Of a stretch of DNA of 64,000 nt, positions 11,486-23,400 are shown piece by piece. Every line of letters begins with the position of its first letter. Position 1 is the first letter of the stretch. The translations under genes were made by a program, and so were the position numbers. The notes beneath the pieces were generated by a model. That model was not told where the DNA came from and searched no databases. It saw only the letters and a program-made list of their open reading frames with translations. Origin of the DNA: Micromussa lordhowensis (lineage: Eukaryota; Cnidaria; Anthozoa; Scleractinia; Lobophylliidae); contig OZ026601.1 of assembly GCA_964020085.1 (NCBI GenBank), positions 27,387,418 to 27,451,417 on the forward strand, written 5' to 3'.

Positions 11486-14400
11486 ATTGGCAATGAACAA
11501 GTTCCTACTATGTTCCAAGCGGAGAGCCAAGACAAGAAGTTTAAAATTCAAGTTTAAAGTATCAGCAATTTCAATCCTTAGGGTTTCTAAAATTAGGAAA
11601 CAAGCTCTCAAATTTATATTAATTTGTACAAAACCTTGTACTGTTAAACATTCACAGAGAAGATGCAACTCAGAAAAATAGTACTGAAAAGCTTTCAAAT
11701 GAATGGTCACTTAAGGCCAGATCGCACTGTCCTTGTACAGTGTATGTACATGCTCAGTTTCACTGGAATGACTTAATTTCTACTTTCAGTAGGTAAGGCA
11801 TGAAAACACATCCAAAACTCTACAATGAGTAAGGATAATGACTTACCCCTCTCTTCGAAGCTTGATTCGCCCATGCCAGCACTTCCTCTTTGAAGTCATA
11901 GTTTTTCCATGAAACTGCAGCATCTTCCTTGGGATCACACATCCCAATTAAGGATAACAGCCAGTTTCTTAACTAGAACAATGAATGAATGAGTGATTAG
12001 TTAACTAATGGTTTATGGCAGAGTTACACATACAAATGACACACAAAACAAATCCAGCTGTTATTTAAGCAGGTGTCCATTTGAGGCTAGAAAATGTTTT
12101 AGATTTGAATCTAAACTGAAAGTGACAAGTCTAGAGATGTGGCTTTGTTATAGACAATTTGAGACTTAGAAGAAACCACATGACAATAACAAAGCACTCA
12201 AAATCAGTCAAAACTAAAAAAAAACTTTTCTAATTATTATGACATTTCTTAATACCGGTACTGCTTCAAATTACTGATGAAAGTCAATTTAGTAATGAGT
12301 GGTAGTCTTGTACAGGTTTCTCTAACTGTCAGTCTCAAACAGTTAAAGAAAAAGTAGGACAGGGCCCGACACTTACATATAAAGTATCCCCTTAGTGACA
12401 CTTAACGTTAGGTTAATTTATCACAATGATGAAACAGACTAATTTGTGTACCATGTGTGTCCATGAATATCAATTAACAACTTACAACAACAAGAACAAA
12501 AACAATAATTTTTAGTACTTCACAATTACAGTAATTCTTAATCCTTAATCCCCTGGCTCCACAGTTAGCAGTGCGATAACTTCTTCATAATACAGTAAAC
12601 TGCTGCTTGTAGACACATTGCTTACAATTACACCCCATACATGTAATTATGGACAGAAGTTAAAGTTCTGGCCAATACGTACATGTAAGTACTGGTATTT
12701 CTCTCCCTGTTACAGACTGCCTCTATCAGTCAGACACTTAACTGTGGTCCTGGTATAGTCTTTGTAAGCTGTACACTCTGCATAATGCACCATTACATAA
12801 AGAGCATCAATAATCAAAAGCCCAGACTAAAAAATCTACATGACCATGCAGAAATTTAACGGCCAACTAAAGTAGTTCCTTGGTTTGTGTTAGGGAACAG
12901 CCTGTTGTATAAAACATGAACATACAAATCAGGCTTGACGTTGATAAAGAATTTTCAACATAAGACAGTCACTTCAGCGACTTTCATCAGATAAAATGCA
13001 GGAAAGATTGCAGCTAACATACATCTAATACAACACAAAAATATTTGGAAAAAAATTAAGTGTTAAAATTAAAATTTGCAGTTTATCAAGGCTCTAAAAC
13101 TTCTTCACATTGCTATAGACACAATTCTTCATCATTGTCAACCATGCTTTGTACGTTCAAGTTTAAAATAATGTGTACATCTTAATTACAGTTTTCCATC
13201 ATTTACCTCATTACGCAAGAGCAATGCATCATCAGTTTTAGCAGAGCAATCATCGATGAGACACTGTTTCTTTGAACTGTCAATCTTTGCCTCCTCTAAT
13301 CTCTTGAAACATTTGCTGTCAATGTAATTAAAATTAAATAAGATTAAGTCAGCCAATAATAAGCAGCACTTCTACATGCATTGCTGACAATCCAATGCAA
13401 GCACCCAGATGTCGTTACAAAATTCAAGGTCTTCTAAATGGGTGTCTGCACATGCACATATAAAAAAATGCTGAGTAATGTGATAAATTAAAAGAATTTT
13501 TTCCTTTTATCATGACTGGAGGAGGGCTTTCTCTTCATAGTATGGGATATTCTACCCACTCTTCAGCCCCTACTTGTGGGGTATTTTTTCATTATGCCCA
13601 CATTGGACCACAAATATTTGACCAGTTGTTTTCAAAAAAACAATGCTTGGAGGTGGTGAGGAGTGATAATGTTATTTGCATTACCTTGTTGCAAGCTTCT
13701 CATCTCTTTGTAAAACTGTACTGCTGGTACCGACCTCTGCATGACACACACTCGTCAAAATGCGTATTTGAGCACGTTTATCCTTGCGTACGTCACACGT
13801 CAGGCAAACATTAGGGGGATGAATAAAGTCGTTGTCGTTTTCAACATTGATACCATGTCGTTCGAATTCAAGCTTAATTTTTCTTTGGGTCTTGCGAACG
13901 TCTTTTTTGAAGACGCAGTCTTGCCACAAAATCGACATAGATTTGCTATTTTAATTCTGTGGGTACCCGCATCCGCCATCTCAATACCTAGGAACACATC
14001 AATTACAGATGTAAATATGGCCGCCGTAACGAACAACACATCGCAAATCAAAATAGCCCCGTGCACTTTTTTCACAGATCGTGAACAACACTAAAGATAA
14101 GTTAAATCCCAAGAATATATCGTGAAGATTAACGACATATTTTTTGTGATTGCCGCAAAAATCTGCAAGTAACTTAAATCTAATGACAAAATGAAAAACA
14201 TACCTGATCTGGATGCAAAATTGCAAGCGCTGTTTCACTTTACGAGTAGCATTTATACCGTTTAGGATGTTCTTCAACCGCCATCTTCAAACCACGCGAG
14301 GCTCCTTCCATTCTGGCACTTATCAAATGGAGTTATAGGTAAATTACTCGAGTATAATCGAAGAAATGCCGAGCAAAGCGAAGTGAATACGAAAATTCCG

Positions 14401-17400
14401 GATTTTTGAAATGACCGCCATGTTGTGACGTCACATGGTTATCAAACCTGATAACGATCCCGGACTGCTTAAGCAGTTGTGAAATTAAACCCTGAAGAAA
14501 ATCAGGCCTGAACGGGCACCTCTGCGATACCGGTGCAGTGCTCTACCAACTGAGCTATCAAGCCAACTGGGAACTGAATAAAGGGGGTAGGTTCGTAAAG
14601 AAAGTGTGGTGCTACGTCGGTGGGGAGTATTTTAAAAAGGATAATTTGGTTTTATCAACTGAGTTGATAATGTGAATTGGCCACCGTAAACAGATTCGAA
14701 AGCTGGGAGCTAGATGGTGAAGAATGCAAGCGAAAATATGAAAGATCACATGTTTGAACCGCAGAGAAATATATGAAGACACGAATGATAATCGCAGTTA
14801 TCCACATAACTTATTCAAAGACTGAAAAACATTCAGGCCTGAAATTAAAGCATGATAATGAGAATTGAAGATTTGTTCGCTAAGAAATTAATCTGAGGAA
14901 GATTTATCTTAAAATAGAAACTGCTTTCAAAATTGAAGAAAGAAAACATTAGTCTTCCACTTGCTGACAAGCTGTTTACTTTAATGTCTCGATTCTGTGG
15001 ATATTTTCGAATTCGGTTGTTCCAGCTTTTCGGTATGAGGCGTCTCTTACATGAATCAGAACAAGAAAGCTCAACCGGCGAAATGGCAAGCTGGGCCTAT
15101 GTGATTACGAGATGCCGAGAAACATATGTTTTTTTTAATCTTTACGGATAATGTTTGGGGGAGGGGAGGTATCTTTCTGTGCGACTGAAAATTTCTTTTG
15201 GAGAGAGGGTTTTAAGGGTCACTCGTCTGACTGGCGATTGCTATTCCAAGTGGCTGAAAAGCGAAGGTAAGGAGAAACCGAACAAAGGAAGATTGAGAAT
15301 CTACAATCTACAGATTGAGTTATACTTCATGACTAGTTTTTCCATAGAAAATAGTTATTGGATAACTGCTTCTGTTGCTTTTGAACCCCCTACATTTTCT
15401 TTCCATTGTTTCTCATCGCAGACCGACGAGTTACCTTTGAGATCGCTACTTTCAGTTTCAGATAATCGTTCCATTGGTAGTGTGGCTACTTTCGAGATTT
15501 TCCACGAGCCGGTAAATGACGTCATAACGTGACAGTGACATGAACATGTAAATGTTCAATTTGAATGCGTTAAGAATCGATTACTGCAAAATATAAGTGC
15601 ACCTAGATATTTATATTCCTAATATAAACTCTTAGAATAAGTCGTAAACATGAAAGCTGCATGATCCAGCTGAGCAAGTAAATCCCCCAAAAAATAACCA
15701 GTCGACTGTAAATACATGGAAGGTTTGGATTTTACTTCGGACTGATGGAATTGTATTTTGCCCCAGGTTTCCAATTCTGGACAACGAAACAACTGGTTAC
15801 TCTTCAAGGTCACTGTAATTCAATGACGTCGCTAAGCTCACTGCATACCTGGTGTACTTGTGGTGGAAACACATCTTCTTCGACAGCCATCAAAACAACA
15901 ATGTGTACCGGTGAAGCATTCTCGTGAATCATCGCACTGATGCTTCAGTGATTTGGCACAGGGACGCACTACAGGCTCTGGACATTTGACTGTTTAAGAA
16001 ACAACAGAATTCGCATTGTGGGGTTGTCACGCCGGCACGTTTAGCACCGTTATTTGTATTGTCACGCAACGCTCAGTAAGAGGCGCTACGTGACAACTGC
16101 TACGCAGCCTGGTAACCAAATAGAAATTGTTTGAAGCCCCGTATGAATGGGTTCTCGATTGTATCAGTGTGGACGATGATGGAAACGCCTCAGCAAAATA
16201 TGGCGTGTACGTCTTGCGCTCCTTGCGCTCCTAGGCGTAACGTGTTTTTAAAATAAAGTGTTGATTGATTGATTGATTGATTGATTCACCGTTCTTTCAA
16301 TACAGGATATATCAACTATACGAGGGTTGACTTCGCTTTCAATTTAGTAACTTGATATATTTACCTAAAATTATCACTGAAAAAAAAATATCCTTAGAAA
16401 AAACAGGTATTAAAACCTGGGGTAAGGCTTTAAATCCCTCATTAACTCACTAATCGTACGAGAGAGTTATTTAGTTATTTAGCACACGCTCTTTATTTAA
16501 TTGTTACGTGGTCCTCGGCATTGTTGTCAACGCTTGCATTTTAGTTCGTGTCATGCGGGTGGCGTGTTTCCAGGACTGATCTTAAATTACGAAAAGCATT
16601 CGGTAAGCAATACGTGTCAACCTTTCGTCAACAGGCCTATAACGCCCACTAACAGTTTATTTGCTATCTGTCTGTAACAGAAACCTTTTTAAATTGTCCC
16701 GAGGGAAACAGATAGTCTAGGGTACGTACGAATCTTCAGGGGAGGCGCGGTGGCCTCATGGTTAGTGCGCTCGTCTCCGGATCGGGCGGTCCAGGTTCGA
16801 GCCCTGGCCGGGGACATTGCGTTGTGTTCTTGGGCAAGACACTTTACTCTCCACCCAGGTGTATAAATGGGTACCGGCGAACTTAATGCTGGGGGTAACC
16901 CTGCAATGGACTAGCATCAAATCCAGGGGGGAGAACATGCTACAGAAACCGGCCCGATGGGCCACATGACTCGTATGGAGACTTTACTTTAACCTTTACA
17001 TACGAATCTTTGTGTTTCCCTTGACATATTCTCAAGAAACGTCCATTAGAGTCCTCTAATATGTGTACCTGCTGAGGCCTGTAGCTGTACTGAACCTGCT
17101 GCAGCCCCTTGATCCACTGATGGAGACGCACAAACACTATAACAGCCATTGGAACAGCACTTCCGGTTTCCAACACAGTCCCAGTCGATAAAACACTCGT
17201 CCACGTCAGAAACGCAAAATTCCGGTTGCAAAAGGATTGGGCACTTTCCTTCTTTGTCTCCTCCTAAAACAATACAAAGAAGGATGTACAGATACAACAT
17301 ATGTTATTTGCCGTCGTTGGTCGGTCCGTATTGGGAAAAACTGTGCGGCCAGGGCCATACTCAAGACCAAGGGCACAGTTTTTCCCAATACGGACCGACC

Positions 17401-20400
17401 AACGACGGCAAATAACGTGTTTATTTTTTCTTCGGGACTGCTTTAAAAGCAACTTGTGTGTTGAATTTTTTATTAAAGAAATTCAGCTCAAATCTGGAGT
17501 ACGCGCGCGCATTCACGGAAATTCAAAAATGTCTTTTTTTGCTGACTCTCGTTATAGGAATTCATAATTGTTTGACTCTGTCCAAAAAGTATACATTTTG
17601 CATTGTTTACAACACTTTTACGCTGTTACAAAAAGCTTGAAACGTTTCTTCAGTTGGAAATTTCGGAGCGGTCCGGATGGGAAAATATGGACCGCTGGAG
17701 CGCGCGCAATTAGCTAATAAGATTGAAGGATTCCGGACCGCTGAGAAGATGGAGAAAAAAATAAACACCGGTTATGTAACGCTTTTGAGTGGTATACCTT
17801 GGAATATCCTACGAGTCACTTGTATTTTCTCGGTATGTACACGAACCTTTAGGTGAGTGTGTATACCATCATGGCCAAGGAATACAAGTGACAAGTGGGA
17901 TATTCCATGGTATACCACGAGAGAGCGTTGTACAACTATTTTATACCATGCCATAGAAAATACAGTGGGCAAACACGGTCAAAGCGACACACGCCCGGCG
18001 CATGATGGGTAGGTTGGATGTAATACCGTCGAATATTCAACGGCTTTCCTGTATTCTGATTGGCTGTATTTTCTATGGCATGGTAAAAAATGGGTTATTG
18101 ATGTTTCATTAAGAAAATACTGTGTAAAGGTTTATCGCATTCCGTTGTCATCTCATCGCTGATTGGCTCCTGGTCATGGTTCATGTATCACGCGAGCCGT
18201 ATGCATAAGAGCAGGAGAAGCAGCAGAAAATAACTCTAACCTCACGATGTTTCCTAATTTGCCAACTACACCCATTTACGGGAATTGACGGGGATTGAAA
18301 ACACGAGAAAAATCTGGGCGAAAGCTTTCTATTTTTGGCAAGTGTTTTCAAATAACCGGAGAGTTTCAAGTAAGCGGCGAGTTTTAAAACAGTACAGCAC
18401 ACGGCCTTGGGATCTTTATGACCGTTATGATATAGATAGAGGGGTGAAACAATTAACCAAGACATTTTTTCTTTCTCTGTTGTATTATAGCACGTATCAT
18501 GTGATAATCCAATGACGCACAGGGAAGAAATGAGCAAAGTTAACTTCGCTTCATGAGAGAAATCTCGAGTCTTCCTGGATTTTTTTCCACTGTCAATGTT
18601 GTATAAACAATAGCCTCGATTTGGCGCGAAAATATGTTTGGATATTTGTCCGTGGACACTATCTATTCCGGTAAGCGAAGAGTTTTCCGAGAACGAGGCT
18701 CGAGAAAAAAACTGTGAGCTTTGAGGAACAGGTGTGCCCAAGGGAGCATATTTTCGCGCCAATGGAGGCTATTGTGTTTATTATCCTTCAAACGTTTTTC
18801 GCAACACGCACAGTACTGAAAATTGTGGAAAATCACTCGGGTATTCCCCAGTCTTAGCTGGGGCATATTCTGTCACGAGACCCGTTTAGACCAATCTCGG
18901 GCGAACGAAAATGTTTGACGGATTACAAAAAACAATAAATATAGTTTTAGCTGTGCATAATCATCGAATGAGCCTCGAGCAACTCTTGAGCTTTCTCCGT
19001 GTTCTCAAAACCAGCCGAGTGCATCACAAGCCGATGATACCCGCTAAAGCGTGAACCAATTGTTAAATGAAACATGGTTCTCTCGAACAATAAGAGCGCG
19101 CACAGAGTATGGAGTATAAATCTACTAGCGTTCTTTCACGAAGGCCGTTTTCTGACTGGCAATTCAATTCAATTCAATTCAATTTATTTCCTCCGGATGT
19201 AGGCTACGCTACTCAGTATCTATTCTATGATAGATTGTGAGTAGCGTAGCAGTGTGCCCTTGTTAACAAACTGGTGGCCGCTTCTTTGCGTTTTGCGAAG
19301 TGTCTGTAATGAGGATTTAGATAAAGTTTTGAACGACTAGTAGATTTATGCTAAAACAATTAGATTATTCGCTCTCAATTTCTATGCGCTCTCGTTAGCT
19401 ATCACGCAGTAGAGATCTCGAACTCATAATCTAATTGTTTATTATTAACAAACTCGACAAACGCATAGCGGAGTGATAAGCTAATTCCTTAAGATAACTC
19501 AGTTACGCTGTAACCTGCGTTAAAGAACACGCACGTGACAGTGATCAACGTCCCTTTGATAGAGAGGTGATAGATACAAAAGGTATATACGAGCATGCAT
19601 TTTGCTGGAACAAAAAGGAGCTGTCCCCTTAATTAACGGAGGTGATCCAAGGTTGATATTTCCCTACTGTATTAAAAAATGCGAACAGTACCATGTGCCG
19701 AGGCGGTGTCATCGTTAGGATCCAAGCACTTCCTTCTGCAGCCATCAAAACAACAGTAGGAACCAGATGGACACTCCTTGTCAATGTTGCACGTGTGTAT
19801 AAGTCCAACATGACATCGGCCTGTGGAGGAGATGATGGGGCATTTTCCGGATGCCTCTCCTAGGGTGAGATATTGCAAACATTGGTAGGCAGCTCGCGCT
19901 TCAATATTTAAAGTAATTTTCTAATAAACGAAACAAACTTTCAAATTGAAGAAAACCTTACAAAATAAAGAAGCACCAACGAACTGGAAAAATACAAGGA
20001 TGTTAATTGTTAAGGCTAAGGAAGATTTAGACAGATAGGCCATTGGCGGTAGCTCCTTAAAGGGACACTATCATGAGCTGCGCATATGTAAAACTGCTTT
20101 TTCATATCCGCTAAAATATTCGTTTTTAGAGGGGATTTCTAACGTAATGTGTTATTTTATAGCTAAGGGAGAGCCCATTTGTCAAGATAAGTTATTTCGA
20201 GGTCTTTTTGAGTTAAATAACCTATAACTCGTACCGTGTTTCTGAGCAAATCGAGATGACAGTGGCCGAGTGTTAAAAATTTTAAACTCATCAATTCTAA
20301 GATTTGTTTTCCAAGAATTTGAACCTGTACAATCATATTCTGCTCTATAGTTGTATGCTACATACTCCAATCCACCTTTTTGCTAAAATCAATACTATTG

Positions 20401-23400
20401 AGGCAGTGAATTTTACTACAGGCATTCAAGCTTTCCATTTGGGTCACATAGATGATCATGATAATAACGATATATCAGCTTCTGTTAAATAGGTTGTTCT
20501 ATATTTAAAATTCCAGGGGCGGATCCAGGATTTTTCAATGGGGGCATGGCTTGTACCTTGGGACTACAGAATCAATAGGGCATCCCTCAAAATGGTGAAA
20601 TTTGAGAATTTAATTAAAGAAGTAATCAGAATGGCTGACTACAGCTAAACAACTTAGTGAGAGATTCAGGGAGGAGGAATGCTGGGACATAAAAACGAGA
20701 CTATTTCGCGGATGAGCCTGCAGGCTCCTGTTATTCTTGTTCGCAGATGTAACTGTTAGAGAAGAATGCATTTTTAGTACTTTTTTTAGCTAGAAAAATA
20801 AAATATTTGCTTGCGAATAGTATGTTGATGTCTTTCCTCGGATGTATTATGCGACGGCCTGGTTTGGGGCGGATTACAATTGGAATAGGTGTATACCCCC
20901 TCTATTGACATGGTTGTCATGCAATCTACAAAGCACATTTGTCCAATACATGCGGCCTTGTTTATTGCTCAGTAAACCAAGCGCAGGCCAGGCAGCTTTT
21001 GGATAGCTTTGTGCTGGGTTAAAGAGAAGAGACAACATAGCAATGGGTACCTGTCCAGAGTTTTTAATTTTTTTTGCTTCTACAAAAATGCGAGAAGGGG
21101 ACGGTGGTTAATCTACCCGTCCCCCCATAAATCTACCCCTTAAATGGCTATGATCGATACTATTCTTCTTGTGTTGTTTGCCATACATCTTGTTTCATCA
21201 CCTCATTAATATAATTAAAACTGTTTTTGACTGTCCAATCATTTCTGACCTCTATTTTAAAGCTGTTTACTGATTTCCTTCCATACATCATACACTACTT
21301 TCTGACAGTTTTACACTTAATTTTGTTAACCGTTACACTGCATCATTAAGAACCGTTTAGTTTTTCCTCTCTTGGGCAAATTCAGACATTCTTTAACAAT
21401 CGATTATAAGATTTCCATTATGTCTCTCATCACCAACATTCATTATTGAAACTATTTGCATTTATACTAATCCACACAACCCATATATAGGGCGATTCTA
21501 CGTTTCGCATTATTCACCTTATAAGTAGTAGGGACATGCGCATTGATGGCGCTAATTTATAGAGCACGTCGCGAAACGGACGCAACTTGACACCTGTATG
21601 ATACATACACGCATAACGCGAGAAGAGCATTCATACCCTTGTCACGCCTGCCTCGTTTTGAAACTACCCTGTGACAATTGTGGTAAATCTAGAGAAAATG
21701 TTATTCAAGGAGGGAGTTCAACTTATGGCGACGCCTGCCCTACCTTCTGCAACAGGTGATCCTATGGCACTAGCGTTTGAACTCGAGAGTCCCACGGGAT
21801 CGAGGCATCTGGTGAAGCACGTGTTACTACAGCACTTCTTCCCAGGATAACAATCGCCATCAAACTCACATTCGTCAGCATGTGAGACGCAAAACTCAGG
21901 CGCTGAAGTTACAGGACACTGACCGGGCCTAGCACCTGAAGAAAGACAATGTGGACATTTTGGTAGAAAATAACGATAAGTGGTAACATGTTAACAGCTA
22001 TAACAATTGATACTACCCTGGAAGAGACGCGACAGATGCTCCGGTGGGGGTGGGAAGTAGGATGATGGAGGTCATTTTGTCTCACTCAAACTATGATCTT
22101 GTTCAAGGCGTACATCTCTGATTTTCCCATCTATTTAAGCCATGATGGCACCGTTCTGTTTCGCTAGATACAGCTGATAAGTCAATTCCAAGTAGAAATC
22201 CGAAAACAATTAGCCGTCGTGGATCACGTTCTTCACAAAACGTTGAATCACAACACGCACGTTCTTCACAATACGCAGGACCTAGAGGACGTCTTAGAAA
22301 TGTGCCAAAATTTAAAACGCACGTGCACACACATCGTGTACGTACTGCGCATGTTCAAGTTTACATGACTGTTGCCTCCTTCTTGGTCTTTTTAAGCGCC
22401 CTCTTGGGGAGTTCAAGGAAACCACAGAGGCAACGTGGCTAAAAACGGGTTAATGAGCAAACAATGGCTGTGCACGTGCGTTATAATTCTTGGAACGTGT
22501 CTTTGCCGTCCTCTGTAAATTCCACGTTGTCTGGAGGACGTGAACCGCCACGGCTATTCAGTTCTAATTCGAATTTAACGCTGTATGCCATTTCAGTTTC
22601 AGAGGTTGCCCTACATATACCTTCTATCCTGCTTGGAAAGCCTTTAGGAGTAGCGCATCGTCTGCGACAGCCATCAAAACAACACATGCCGTCTGTGATG
22701 TAATCACATTCCGAATGTTTGGAACATTGGTTCCTGAGACCGAAATGACACACAGGGTTCTCCCTTGGAGATGGACACCTGTCTGCAAAAACAATACCGT
22801 AAGTTAATTATTACGGGTTCAAAATCTAAATGTTTACTTTCCGTTTTTTTTTAATTCCTTATTAGCCTGCTTGCAAACGTTTGCACGTACATGATCTGCA
22901 TAAATTCACTCGATAGATAGCTTTAAGGGAACTGGAAAGAACGGAGTCTCGGGAGAGGATGTTATAAGACTCTGTAGCTTTGGTTGACTAAAAAACAGCG
23001 GGCGTGGTGATATTTTCGTTGTTATGTTGCCGTTTTGGTAGAATTGTCGCGCAACTAAAATTTGCCTGTTATAAATGGTTTGTAGTTGGAAGGTTGTCAT
23101 GGAAACATGGTGCGATCAGTTGCTTCGCAACATTCAAATGGAAACCGCGTGCTCAGTCCAGTCTCGGAGACTAGAATTCAGCATCACTTGGCACTTGAAT
23201 CGAGTAGGAGAGTGACATATATCAATAACACGGTTTAATATAATGTTTGCTCTCAAGTAAACTGTGACTGACAAGTCGAAAGGGAAAGGCAGACTTCTTA
23301 TAGAGGTAGTATCTTTTGTCTCACTTCAAGAAAGGAAAATTGATCGCAATTTAAAGTAGCAAAGATACGGAGAAGAAAGTTACCTCGAATGGCGCTTATG

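Noticed and set aside
13350..13400. Possible extra class-2 WAP exon ('gcagcacttc')
   Set aside because: The minus-strand translation gives one CC pair without the other cysteines or a DxDEC motif; chance match.
15155..15532. 125-residue plus-strand open frame
   Set aside because: No recognisable domain, no good splice borders; kept only as part of a non-coding stretch.
18181..18762. 193-residue minus-strand open frame
   Set aside because: It overlaps the right arm and loop of the foldback at 18601-18782, has no domain or splice context, and low-complexity composition.
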